Assembly (NCBI RefSeq): GCF_030272615.1
Contig: NC_081408.1
Location: forward strand, 305,772,450-305,836,449
DNA: 64,000 nt
Direction: 5' to 3'
DNA from: Cryptomeria japonica
Lineage: Eukaryota > Streptophyta > Pinopsida > Cupressales > Cupressaceae
Shown one piece after another: positions 1-12,200 of this stretch. Under the pieces are notes generated by a model. That model saw only the letters and a program-made list of their open reading frames with translations. It had not been told where the DNA came from and did not search any database. Position 1 is the stretch's first letter; each line of letters starts with the position of its first letter. The position numbers and the translations under genes were made by a program.

Positions 1-1395
1 GTACCGGGTAGGTACGGGGTATCGTCTCCACCTGGCTTCACAGGTCTGAGCGTGCCTTATATTTTCCGATGGAAGTGGAGGAGATAGTAGCTGACCCTAT
101 GTTACTCATTTACACTTGTGTGCGTGTCATTAGTTGGTTGTCCAGTTAGTTAGTTCGGCCTTCGTATTTTGTCGTTTGATCTTTTTATGAGTATTTGCTT
201 GAGATTTGTTCAGTTTGCGTGTTTTAGTGGATTTGATTAATTAATTAAAGTTTATGGAGTTATCTCATAGTTGATTTATGTATGCATTGAGATTATAAAT
301 TTAATTAATTAAAAGAAGTTATTGAATCAAGTTGCAAGCTGCATGATATTAGAAATATATTTTATTTAAATTTTAGTGGAAAAATAAATTAGATTAGTTG
401 CATTTATTGTTTCCTAGAATTTTAAATAAATAAAATAATAAAATAATAAATAAATGAATAAAAGAATTAATTAAAATTGAAGTATTGCTTTAATTTCTTT
501 ATTTAGAAAATTAATTAATTTGCATGAGAAAAGAAAAGAATGAAAAATGATTTTTAATTATTGCATGTTAACTTATCCCTTTGTTAGAAAATTGGAAAAG
601 AAAAGAAAATTGCTTTTATTACTAAATTTAGGTTTTTGGAAAAAAGATATTCAACCTAGAATTTTAGTTTAAAAAGGGGAATAAGTCATTATTTTAGGAT
701 ACACAGGAAACAGGCTAGGGATTTAGGTGAAGAAATTTATTTGGAAGCTTGTTGAAAAGATTAGGGCTCTTCTACAGATTTCTTCCAGGAAAGCTATACC
801 AGGTTGGGTGGCTTTTTTTGATTGTTGTTTTAAGAAAATATTTCTATTTCTTCTATCTTCTGAATGATGTGTGTGTTAAGATGATTGTCATATCCCGTCT
901 GATTAATTCTGTTCTTAGCTAAAGTCCATACCTAAAGTTAATTTCTAGTTTAATGGAAAGAAGTTATTTCTGGATGTTTGTGGATTAAATTTTGAGAAAA
1001 TTGAGAAAAATTATTATGGCAAATTTTGCTAAGAATTTTGTTGTGCATGGAAATTGCAAGATTTGAGAGGTATGGGATTTATCAAAGAAATCAATCCCTC
1101 TTGATTATTTTTATTCTGATTTTGGTTATGTCAGTCTTTTATTTGTATCACTGTGAAATTGTTAATTACTCTAGGAATAAATTTAATTATAAATTAAATT
1201 TATTGGGTTATTTACGTTTTGGGAAAATATTTTATCTAATTACAAAATAAAATAAAATTGTAAAAGATTAAATTCTGTAAAAATGAATTTATTGGAAAAA
1301 TTATTGTTTTATTTATGTTATTGAATTTATTGAAAAGAAATTAATTTAAAAAAAAAACATATAAAAAAAATAAAAATAAAAAATAAAAATAAATT

Positions 1396-1680
1396 AACCC
1401 TCGGTAGCACTACCGACGGTAGTACGGCTACCGTACGGTAGAAGTACTACCGATGGTAGTATGCTACCTATGGTAGCATCTGCTACCGACGGGAGTAGTG
1501 CTACTTACGGTAGCAATGCGGTAGCACTGCAACCTACTTACGGTAGGCAGCAGCAGTGCTACTTACAGTAGCAGTGCTACTGGCGGTAGCACATGCTACC
1601 GCTGGTAGCAGTGCTACTTACGGTAGCATGTGCTATCATGCGGTAGCATGGGCTACCCTGTGTAGCATATGCTACCATGC
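1396..1680. repeat. GC-rich cluster of alternating GGTAGC/GCTACC dyads in B 5' LTR
   Basis: About 285 bp in otherwise AT-rich LTR consist largely of CGGTAG, GGTAGC and their reverse complements CTACCG, GCTACC in alternating orientation, with GTGCTACTTACGGTAGCA-type units. Many overlapping hairpins are possible. The counterpart in the 3' LTR (24968-25105) is only about half as long, so the cluster has changed copy number. Confidence 0.8.
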
Positions 1681-1765
1681 AAGTGGCAGAGGTTAAATGT
1701 TTTTTTTTCTGTGCGTACCTTGACATAGCACTTTCGGGTTTTGTGCCCGGGGTTGTGTATTTTGA

Positions 1766-1770
<5 letters not shown>

Positions 1771-1858
<88 letters not shown>
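1771..1858. repeat. (AT)n-(GT)n compound microsatellite
   Basis: A run of AT dinucleotides from 1771 passes into GT dinucleotides from about 1809 to 1858. The matching place in the 3' LTR (about 25195-25235) holds only short TA/TATG runs, so the expansion arose after insertion of element B. Confidence 0.95.
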
Positions 1859-1862
<4 letters not shown>

Positions 1863-3049
1863 CTATATATATGTATTTATATATAAGTTTTTTATTTTTA
1901 TTAATATGGGTATTATATTATGTTAGCTTTATTTTAATACTGTGGAAATTAATTCTAAGTTATTAAATATATATATTTTGTAATATAATTATAAGTGAAT
2001 TATTTGTAGTGATTTAACCTTATTGAACAAATGACAAAATTGATTTATATGTATAGTTGTAAATTCTTATTATCTGTAAATTCTTTATTTGCAAGTTATT
2101 TATGCTTTTGGCTGTTGTAAGAAAAGATTGCCTGTATTAGGGTCTTGTGTAAATGGTGTTTGCAGTCAAGCTTAATTCCATTGCAATTTTGGTTGAGTTG
2201 TCATTATGTCCTATGTTATTATATCTCATTGGTTGGGTGTTGTTGTATAACCTTATTGATGTGAGCCATTGTGTGTTTTGTCCAAATGGTCAATCTTGGG
2301 TTAGTGATTGTGTATCCTTCACCCGTGGTTTGTCAGGATTAGTTATGGCTGTTTGTTTTGCCATAGAGTTCTTGTAGAGAGACCTTTCCTGTTAGTGTCC
2401 TATGAGAGAGAGTGGCTTTCGAGCGGGGGCTATGCCCGAAGTGGATGACAGGATAATCTGTCGAAAGTCAGTTAAAAAGTGATAACCTAATAATATATTG
2501 GGGGGAGTGAAATAAATATTAATTAAGATAATGTACCTCATGCATAGGTGTAGTGCTTGTACAGGGCTCATAATGTTATGAGAAGGTCTGGAATGAAAAA
2601 CTTACCACCTTGTCTTCACAAGAGGATTGGTAGGGTCTGCATGAGACTTAGTTGGAGCTGGAAGCCGGGAGAGGTTACCAGGACAGAGAGTCAGGACCTA
2701 GGAGGCCTACCATGGTAACCATCAAGCTATGCGATGACACTCTCTCCTTAGAGTCACTAGTGTTGTGAGTTGAGTCACATGGATGTTTGCGGAGTCATGC
2801 AGTTCTTTTGTACTTGTCTTACTTTGCTTGCTTGAGGGTTTTCTATTATCTCCTAGCAAGGTGGGGTGGTTCCATTTCAAGATCACATGGTTGGGTGGTA
2901 GTGGCACTTCCCATCAGATGTTCTGGATTGTATCTTCAGGTGAGGAAAGGCTTCATTGACGTTTCTTGGTTCATGGTTCATGTACTAGCTCATGTTCGTG
3001 ATCATTGTTCAGTTGAGACCTTGTGGTCATTGTATTAACTTTTATGTAA

Positions 3050-3054
3050 CCTTG
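3050..3054. repeat. Target-site duplication of element A (left copy, CCTTG)
   Basis: CCTTG precedes the 5' LTR of A and recurs at 19404-19408 after its 3' LTR. The uninterrupted B 3' LTR has a single CCTTG at the equivalent place (about 26405-26409), which shows the pre-insertion state. Confidence 0.95.
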
Positions 3055-3079
3055 TGTAGACACCCAAAATTGTCATGTC

Positions 3080-3311
3080 TAATTAAATAAATATTTTATT
3101 TATTTAATTATCTAAGCCTAATTCTTCTATTAATTAAATAAATTTTTATTTATTTAATTAATTCATTTATCCTCTTCTAGCCTTATTTCTCATTTAAATA
3201 AATACATTTATTTATTTAAATTATCCCTTTCCTAAATTAAATAAATATTTTATTTATTTAATTGTCCTATTTCTTCTATTAATTAAATAAATCTTTATTT
3301 ATTTAATTAAT
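3080..3311. repeat. Five AT-rich palindromes in A LTR
   Basis: Inverted repeats lie at 3080-3110 (14-bp arms, 3-nt loop), 3129-3162 (15-bp arms), 3192-3221 (12-bp arms), 3235-3263 (13-bp arms) and 3278-3311 (15-bp arms). All share the arm core TAAATAAAT and its complement and are separated by pyrimidine-rich spacers of 13-29 bp. The same five occur in the 3' LTR (about 18634-18865). Confidence 0.9.
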
Positions 3312-3475
3312 TCATTATCTTTTTCTACACATGACACATGACACATGTCATTCATCTCTTATTTCCTACACTACCTACCCCTTTCATTATTTTGGTATTT
3401 CTTATACCTACCCTCTAATCCTAGCCGACCTCTCTTTTTACACCTCTCAATCTTAACCCTCCATTTCTTATTGTG

Positions 3476-3490
3476 TCTTCTATTTAAGGA
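3476..3490 (+). promoter_or_regulatory. Candidate TATA-like box in A LTR
   Basis: TCTATTTAAGG lies about 370 bp before the LTR end and is followed by a less AT-biased stretch. This fits an LTR core promoter, but no transcription start can be read from sequence alone. Confidence 0.3.
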
Positions 3491-3859
3491 GATGCTTTCT
3501 TCATTGACAAGCCCTAATGGCTAATGACACATGCTAATGACTGATTTAGGAGGACTTGGCTACACTACAATTCTACTTGCAACCACATTCCGTTCTTTGT
3601 TGAGCTCTTGTGCATACAAAAATCTGAGAGCAAGCATATCAAACAAGATCAATGGAGATAGGAAGAATGGAGATCAAAACCCTAGTGGACATGTGATGGT
3701 ATAATGTTTGTGATTTTTGAGTTATTTGCATTGTCTTAGGTTATCTCCATATGTTATGGTGGATCTTTGTTCATTGTTAGGCTAGGGTTTAGTGGTTGAA
3801 TCCATTTTAGTCTTTCAAATATTGTTGTTTATTGCTATCCATTTTCACCATATACATTT

Positions 3860-3876
3860 TGGCACGCCCGGTGGGA
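3860..3876 (+). promoter_or_regulatory. Element A primer-binding-site candidate
   Basis: TGGCACGCCCGGTGGGA follows the 5' LTR end after a 3-nt gap. It starts with TGG, as a site complementary to a tRNA 3' CCA end should. It is not the initiator-Met site used by the other elements here; I do not assign the tRNA. Confidence 0.6.
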
Positions 3877-3968
3877 CTCTTGTCCCTTTGCATTTAACAT
3901 TTTGTTGCAGATTTGGCATTTTTGAAGTTGCAGATCGGACGATTTCGACGACATTTTAGATTTTTTCC

Positions 3969-4226
3969 GCGTCTGCGAGTGTTCGGATCGCGTTTTTGTA
4001 TTTCAAAGGCGTCTGTGATATCTTGGATCGCGTCTGTGTTTTTGTCATTTCTATTTTTTTTGCAGGTTTCCGAAAGTCGCGTCTGTGATCCCGAATCGCG
4101 TCTGTGCACCATCTGATCGCGTCTGTAGAAGAAAGAGGCGTCTGTGTTCTTAGATCGCGTCTGCGAATCACAGAACCGCGTCTGTGTCAGACAGACGCAT
4201 CTGTGTCTGGTATAACAGCGTCTGTG
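3969..4226 (+). repeat. Phased GCGTCTGTG array 1 in A leader
   Basis: Eleven copies of a 9-bp motif, mostly GCGTCTGTG, start at 3969, 4009, 4030, 4079, 4098, 4119, 4138, 4157, 4178, 4197 and 4218. From 4079 on the steps are 19, 21, 19, 19, 21, 19 and 21 bp. The 10-12 bp between motifs are not repeated. Confidence 0.9.
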
Positions 4227-5441
4227 CATTTTGTTTTGCAAATTTTTCAAGTTTTTCGATTCGGGTTTTCGGATTTTGTACTTAGGGTTTCAGATCTGGT
4301 TTATTTTCGGCTAACCTTTGCAGATCTAGCTAACCTGGTTTGTGCAGCTTGCTTTGGAGGCAAATACGTTTTTGTTGAAGGCCCCTTTTTCACAAAGTCT
4401 TTTTGGGTTTTCTTAAAATTTACCTAACTTGTGTGCTTGCAGGAAGGGGTTATCACTTGAAACAACCCAAACTACTAACAATTTTGTTGCAGGGCCTTGG
4501 CTAGGGTTTTTGTAATTTTATTGTGTGCCTTGTTTTCATAGCTTAGCAAACACTTCAATTGGTGCACTAAAATTGAACCATTGTCTTTTGTGTCTTGAGC
4601 AATAGGCTCTTTTTGTTTACTCTTTAGAGGGCCTGTCTTCCCGTGTGGTCATTAGGACTACTAGTGAGAAGAGAACGACCCAAGTGGTAGCAAAAGAAAA
4701 GCCATCTTCTTCCAAGCCACTATAATCAAATGTATTCATGGTGAAAACTATGAATAACGTGTGCTGATTAGTTCATACCGACACTATGTCTCCCCATAAA
4801 CCCGTTTGATCAAATTTATTTGATCATTTGTAGGGCGTAACCCCTACTGGCTGGGAGCCTTCTGTATTTACAGAGCTGAAAGTGCCGCATGTATGGCCAC
4901 ACGAGCGGATGCCCTTACTAGCACCATTTTGTTTTAGATGCCCAAATCCTTCTAATTGTTGAGGCAGGAGGTCGGACCTCTGGTAGCGGCCCACACACAT
5001 ACGGTTCTTAGTAGAGATACAAAGTTCGCCATGGGGAGTTTTCATGGGGACTGATGCTTGGCTGACCCGAGAAGTGAGTGCCGAGGGTGGAGCCAGTGAG
5101 GTCAAGCATCTAAGTATCCGCTCTGAATAGCATAGCCTCGGGGGTAAAACCCCATGTGGGATCAACAATTATTGTCCTGGCCAGCCATAAGAATTGTGCT
5201 TGACTTATGATAAACATTCAAACAATCAAGACAAAACAGCAAAATATTGTGTCTTTTGTGTCTTCAAGTGTATGCAAAAACTTTTTACATCAAACAACAC
5301 ACTTTTTGGAGTCTAAACAGTCTGCAAACATTGGGTCATCAACAATGTGTCCTCTTGTCACGAAAAACAGTCGAAAAATCAGATTTGGTCACAGCAAAAC
5401 AAATTCACAGATAGGAAAGATTGCACTAAGGTTGCAGAAAC

Positions 5442-5720
5442 GCGTCTGTGTCTGTTAAAACCACGTCTGTGTCTGATAAACGCGTCTGTGAAGTACAGAA
5501 TAGAGTCTGTGTTTTTATCAGCGTCTGTGTCGAACAGAGACACGTCTGTGTCTGGAAATCGCGTCTATGAAGTATACAGGCGCGTCTGTGTCCACAATTG
5601 CAAAAAACTGTTACAGTCCCAGCAAACATCAAACAGGAAATCTCAGAATCACGTCTGCGTCAAACAGAATAGCGTCTGTGTCTTAAAACCACGTCTGTGA
5701 AGTACACAGGGGCGTTTGTG
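5442..5720 (+). repeat. Phased GCGTCTGTG array 2 in A leader
   Basis: Twelve copies (GCGTCTGTG, ACGTCTGTG and close variants) start at 5442, 5463, 5482, 5503, 5521, 5542, 5561, 5582, 5651, 5672, 5691 and 5712. Steps are 18-21 bp except for one 69-bp gap. It uses the same motif and phasing as array 1, with different intervening sequence. Confidence 0.9.
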
Positions 5721-6209
5721 TCAGGATTTGAAAAGTTTAACAGTCAAGCAAACAACGAAATCAGTTTCGGCATACTTGAGCTTCCTAGGTTGTCTCTTCA
5801 GATTTCATCTAGCATTCAGCCTGTTCTAAGGTCTTACACAGTCCATCATTGCTTCATACCTCATTTTACATTCATACTTGTCTAAACTTGAGTCAAAAGG
5901 TCACTTGCTTGTCCTCACTATACTTTGTCAACACACTACATACTACAACACTTTGCTAAGTGGTCCCTCATCAAGGTTTCTTACCTTTGGGTCTCATTTG
6001 GTCTTACTTAGAGTCAAGGTCAGCTTACCTCATCAAGAGAAACTATCCTCTCTTTGGAAGTTACACCTACTCTACTACATACATACTTGGTTTTACACTT
6101 TGGACATTGCAAGTAAACTTCGGATTCATTTACATTCCATACAACTCTTGGTCTTACATACTCTTGTCATTTTCGTCCAGTCTCTCACATATTGCTAAAC
6201 ACCTAGTTC

Positions 6210-9200
6210 ATGGTTGAAACCCGTCTTCAAAAATCTAGGAGAAAAGCTAAAGAAGCTCAAGGGTCCGTAAACATGAGCTCTTATGAGTATGACAATGATG
6301 TCTTCTACAATCCTGAGCACACTACATTACCAGACATGAATGTTTATAGACACAATCCAAATGTGGAAAGCGCAAACGCTATAAACAACAATACTACACA
6401 CAATGATAATGTGGACAATTCTTCAATACTATCAGCAGACATACAAGAATCTATAATGGATCCTCAATTCAATAGATTGGTTGAAGAGATAATGAGGAGA
6501 GATCGTCAATATTTCCTAAACATGATGGCACAAAGTGGAGCTAAAATACCACATGATTTTGACTTATCTCAACTTATGGAAAGCAGACCTTCACAACAAA
6601 CTCAGCTTAATAGTGGAGGACCAAATAATATGATGCCGGAGTCACCATCAGTTTTGCTTCAGAAACCAGCAATCCCACATACACAAGCTCAAATGCATGA
6701 TACTTACGCTCAAAGACCATCATGGAGGCCTTATGTTCAAACACATGCTCAAGATATGGGTCAACCAAGACAAATGGATACTCAAGGACTTCCTCAAAAT
6801 TTTGACATAAGGAGACCTCATGCCAAAATTGGGGGCAACACAATGGAAAATGAAAGGCCCATTGAATATGGTTTATATACACAAAACAGATATGGGGTCC
6901 CTCAACAAGAAATTATGCCAAGTGCTCCATACATGTCGCAACAATATAGACCTCCATATGGACATGTCTACGATCAATATCATCCATATATGCAACAAGT
7001 TCCTCCTCAAATGGGTGTTTCAAACATGGGACATGCTATAAGAAATCCATCTCCTCCCAAGAATAATTTGGAACAACAAATTAGAGATCTACAAAAGAAA
7101 GTGGAGGACATGAGTACATCAAAACCTACATATACTATGAGAGATATGTGCCCTTATCCCTTCGATAAGAGCATTCCAATGCCTCCGTTTCCTCCGCATT
7201 TTGTGACACCAAAATTCGACAAATATAGAGGGAGAGGAGACCCCAAGGCACACATAAGGCAATTCTTCACAGCTTGCATTGAGGTAGCGGCAGAAGAAAC
7301 ATACTTGATGAGGTTGTTCCCACAGAGCTTAGGTGACCAAGCTATGGAATGGTTTTCTCAATTACCTCCTGGTATTAAGTCATGGGGCGACTTAGCAGAA
7401 GCATTCATTCAGCATTTTTCTTACAACATTGAAACAGATGTCTCAGTTACTACCTTGTGCAATACGAAACAAAAAGAAGGAGAATCTTTTGCTTCATTTT
7501 TACAAAGATGGAGAAACTTAGCTAGTAGATGCTCTTGTGAAATCCCGCAAAAACAAATGGTGGAAATGTTCACACAAAATGTTAACAAGGCTATTGGCTA
7601 TGATCTCAGAAAAGCTTGTTTGTCTACATTTAAGGATGTCATTGAAAAGGGCCTAGCAACAGAAAAGGTTTTGATTGAACAAGGAGTTATCAAACTATTC
7701 AAAGAAAACAAAGAGGACTTTAAGGGAAAGGACAAACCAAAGTTTTGGAACAAGAACAAGAATACAGTTAATGATGGCGTTGTTGATGACAACACAGTGA
7801 GACCAAAGTTCATCTTTTCTGGATCAAGTTCTACCAACAATCAAGTGAATAATCAAACGGCTGCTAAACCACGAAGGAAGTACACTCCATTGGGAGAACC
7901 ACTTGAATCAGTATTCAAAAAGCTTGTAGCAAACAAGGTGATCACGGTCCCAGATTTTCCTCCATATGAACCAAAGGTAAAACCGAATTGGTGGAATGAT
8001 GATGAATTTTGCGAATTTCATAAGAGCAAGGGTCATAAGACAAGTAATTGTCATCGATTGAAAAACATTGTACAAGATCTCATTGACAGAGGAGATATTG
8101 AGATTGAGGGACATTCATCTAACCAAGAGCATGAGGTGTTTAAGGAACCATTCCCAAAACATGACAAGGGAAAAGGCAAAGTCACAGATGATCAAGCCAA
8201 TTACACCAGAACATCTTACAATTATGATTCCACTATTAATCACATCTCAATGGACAATCATATTTCTACCATTACTATCAAAAATAAAAATCCTGAGAAT
8301 CCTCCTCAGCGACCTAAAATTGTCCTAAAAGGTGTGGGATCTTCGTCCACATCTACCTCTGAATGTCATGTCACAACCCGTCGAGGTAAGATCACATTGC
8401 CAGGTACCTCTACTAAGAATACCAATCTTCCATCAACTAAGCCTGAGTACGATCTTGTAGAGCAATTAGGGAAAACACCCGCACTCATCTCTATTCTTGA
8501 GCTCTTACGTATATCTCCTGCACATAAAGCTGTCCTTGACAAAACCTTGAGAGATACTGCTGTCCCTACTGATCTGAACGTGGATCAGTTTCAAGCCATG
8601 GTGGGATACCTATCTGTTCCACACTCCCTCACATTCACAGAAGCCGATGACGCCTCCATAAGTCAGCCTCATAATGCACCTCTACATATTGAAGCCTTCA
8701 TACATAAAAACCGAATAAAACGAGTTCTGATAGATGGAGGAGCAGGTCTTAATATTTGTACATTGAGCACCATCAGACAATTGGGATATTCTGACAAAGC
8801 TGTGAATTCTATGAACCAAATCACTATTAAGGCTTATGATGATGAAGAGCGTTCATCCAAGGGCACAGTCATCTTACCACTAAGAATAGGGCCAGTCACA
8901 AAGGACGTGATTTGTCAAGTCCTGGATCTAGACCTCACATATAACATATTGCTAGGACGTCCGTGGATTCATGAAATGAGAGCAGTCCCATCAACGTACC
9001 ATCAGTGCATAAAATTTCCTCATAATGGAGTCGAGGTAACGGTCAATGGTGATCCAAATCCATTCATATATTGCAATAACTTGAGATCACATACTGAGAC
9101 TATCATTCCTAGCAATCGTGAGGCTACTCCTTCTTCAGCATATATTGATCCTGAGTCATTAAAGCCCTCGACATCCAAACAAGGTGAACTTAGAGCCAAG

Positions 9201-12200
9201 TTTCAAGACAAAGGCATGGGAGAATACACTCTAAATCAAACAATGTTCTTACGACAAGTCATGAACTCCCCTAAGGAATATGGGAGGCCACATCCTAATA
9301 AGCAAATCTCCATCATGCTACTCAAATGGGATCCTACCGTCTTTCAAAAATGGGGCGAACTAGAGGAAAAAAATTTATATAAAATGCTATATAAGGACGC
9401 TGAAGATGATACACATGATCAAATTATAATACCCTGTGAAAACTATGGTAAAGGTTTCAAAATTCTGCAGAGATTCGGGTATGATGGAAAAAGTCCTCTC
9501 GAACTACGCAAAGAAGGTGTCATGGAGCCTCTACACCCTGAGCTAACTACAAGAAGGGAACGCTCCAAGGGGCTTGGTTTTCTAAATCCCAAGATTCACA
9601 ATAAGAGAACAAAACAGATATGGGGAGTCAAAGCGGCTGAAGTTCAACAAGAGGATAATTATTCCACAGACTCCAATGAGTGGGAATGGGGTTCAGACAA
9701 ATCCTCCAGCGACTATGAACTCAATGAGACATTTAGAGAGCCAGATGAACTAACAGAGGAGGAGGAGTTTTACAAGAAATTCAGAGTTGGTCAAGAACCG
9801 ACCCATAAGGATCCCGCACAAGCTTCGTTTCAAGGCCCTAGGTCAGGATCACATAGGATGAGGACACCTGTCCCTGAGGGTGCTACTAGTGATGATAATT
9901 TGGACTCACTCACGATCGACACTGATGAGGAGAGTGCCATTGACGACCTCGATGACTACCTTGACATACCTGAATATAACCACATCTTCACTATTAGCCT
10001 TGCGGACTCTAAAAACACTAAAGACCTTCCCCTCGTTCACCCCCAACTCATTGACTGGGATCAGGATGGACCACCACAGTTTGATACATTTCAAAATGAC
10101 GAAGCTATTGTTGATTATCTTGGCATTCGCGAAGATCTTCCTCTTGGAGACCATAAAGCAGGATACGTCATAGAGCTAAATAACATGGCATACTTTGGTG
10201 AGGGTGTCGGGCCTTCTAGTCGCAAAAATGTGAAAATAAAAACAAAACAAGGGTCTTATGGCGAAAACCACACTGTGGCGCTCTCCGACTCTAAAAAAGT
10301 AAAAAGAAAGGACGTATCTGAGGGTGAAAACCTCTCTGAGGCGCCCGAAGATGGAAGGCTTGACATTCTCCCAGCATCATACGAGGAAAAATCATCCATG
10401 TTGGTAGAGGAGACTATAAAGACCAACATTGGTACAGCAGAGGTTCCACACAACATATTTTTGGCTCAATCATTGACAGAGGTCGAGAGAGCAAGGTTCA
10501 TAAGCTTCTTTAAGGAACGACAAGTCAACTTCGCATGGTTTTATGCTGATATGCCTGGACTAGACCCCGATTTAGTAATGCATCATTTAACAGTCAAACC
10601 AGGGGTAAAACCAGTAAAACAGAAATTGAGGAAAATGCATCCACAAGTGGCATTATTAGTCAAGGCAGAGCTGGAGAAATTACTAGATGTCGGATTCATA
10701 CGCCCAATTGATTATCCTGAATGGATTTCCAATTTAGTACCTGTCAGCAAACCAGATCGCAGCATCCGAATATGTACAGACTTCAGGGATATCAATAAGG
10801 CTTGTCCGAAGGACAATTTCCCATTACCAAACATTGATTTAATTGTTGATCTCACAGCAGGCCATGAGATGTTATCTTTAATGGACGGATTCTCTGGATA
10901 TAATCAGATCAGGATTGCACCTGAAGATCAACATAAAACATCATTCACTTGTCCATGGGGAACCTTCTGCTGGAATGTCATGCCCTTTGGGCTGAAAAAT
11001 GCAGGTGCCACGTATCAACGAGCCATGACTACAATCTTCCATGATCTCATGCATGTAACGGTGGAAGATTATGTTGACGACCTTTTGGTTAAATCAATAG
11101 ACAGAAATACACACTTGGACATACTTTCAGTTGCTTTTGATAGGCTGGAAAAATACAAGGTAAGATTAAATCCAAAGAAATGTGTCTTTGGAGTAACCTC
11201 CGGGAAGCTCCTAGGATTCATTGTGTCTAAAAGAGGAATAGAAGCGGATCCAGCAAAAGTCAAGGCTATCTTGGACATGCCGCCACCCAAGAATATCAGT
11301 CAACTTCGGTCTTTACAAGGGAGACTCCTGTCCATACGAAGATTCATAGCACAACTGGCAGATAAGTGCAATCCTTTCCAGCACCTGCTACACAAAAACA
11401 TTAAGTTCAAATGGGATGAGAACTGTCAACAGGCTTTTCAGGCACTTAAAGACTATCTTTTGAACCCGCTAGTTTTGATGCCACCAATTCAAGATCAACC
11501 ATTGTTACTTTACATATCAGCTACTTCAACAGCACTGGGGGCACTTCTAGCACAGCAAATACCTGACGGCAAGGAAAAAGCAGTCTACTATATCAGTCGC
11601 ACATTGGTGGGATATGAGCTAAACTACACACCAATTGAGCGTGCATGTCTCGCTGTGGTCTTCGCTTCACAAAAATTACGACATTACATGCTTACTCACA
11701 AGACCAAGTTGATTGCCAGAATTGATCCACTAAAATATCTACTCAACAAAGCTACACTTACTGGGCGACTGGCCAAGTGGGTAATGATTTTGAGTGAATT
11801 CGACATTGAATACATGGACAGAAAAGCCATAAAAGGACAAGCCATCGCAGATCAACTGGCAGATGCTCCCATGATAGATGATGTTCCTCTGCAGTCAGAA
11901 TTTCCAGATGAGTCCATTCTAACAATATCACCTGCAAAGCCATGGCAACTATACTTTGATGGCTCATACACACAGCGTGGGGCAGGAGCGGGTATACTCT
12001 TTATAACTCCCCAAGGTGATTCTATACCAAAGTCATACCGCTTATCATTTCCTTGCACCAACAATATAGCGGAATACGAGGCATTAACAACGGGGCTAAG
12101 GATTGCAGTTCAGTGGAAGATCCAAGAACTTCGTGTTTTTGGGGATTCTCAACTTGTCATCCGTCAAGCAACTGATGATTATCAAACAAAAGATGAAAAG

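Larger units (their letters stand above)
1..3054 (+). repeat. Element B 5' LTR, left part
   Basis: This stretch aligns by eye with 23617 to about 26410 in the 3' LTR. It is AT-rich and contains a GC-rich dyad cluster (1396-1680) and an AT/GT microsatellite (1771-1858), both longer than or absent from the other copy. The short open frames inside (for example 1026-1250, 2153-2377 and 2787-3038) recur in both LTR copies, lack protein motifs and are not called as genes. The LTR is cut at 3054 by element A and resumes at 19409. Confidence 0.9.
3055..3856 (+). repeat. Element A 5' LTR (802 bp)
   Basis: It begins TGTAGACACC and ends ATATACA. Compared with the 3' LTR it has an extra ACACATG unit near 3325-3350 (three copies instead of two) and T instead of A at about 3756. 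Its first third carries five AT-rich palindromes (3080-3311). The segment TCTATTTAAGGAG near 3480 has a TATA-like core and is a candidate promoter. Confidence 0.95.
3857..6209 (+). other. Long 5' leader of element A (non-coding)
   Basis: There are 2.35 kb between the 5' LTR and the gag start. No long frame with a plausible product is present. It holds two phased arrays of the GCGTCTGTG motif (3969-4226 and 5442-5720), and between them about 1.2 kb of unique sequence. Splice-acceptor-like tracts (for example the T-run ending in GCAG near 4064) make removal of part of the leader possible but unproven. Confidence 0.8.

Noticed and set aside
1026-1250. Open frame repeated at 24642-24878
   Set aside because: Both copies lie at the same place in the two B LTRs, have no start context or protein motif, and differ by indels; this is LTR sequence, not a gene.
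4053-4066. Strong splice-acceptor-like T-run ending GCAG in the A leader
   Set aside because: No convincing upstream donor with a defined exon was found, so an intron in the gag leader is not claimed.
3894-4250. Leftward 118-codon frame and rightward frames over the GCGTCTGTG array
   Set aside because: The motif array keeps several frames open by composition; no start context, conserved motif or partner gene is seen.
4824-5168. Leftward 114-codon frame in the A leader
   Set aside because: No recognisable domain; the leader is the 5' untranslated region of gag-pol and the frame has no promoter or partner exon that I can see.
5442-5720. CRISPR-like look (short repeat with variable spacers)
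   Set aside because: The repeat is only 9 bp, spacers are 10-12 bp, and it lies in the leader of a plant retrotransposon with no cas genes.
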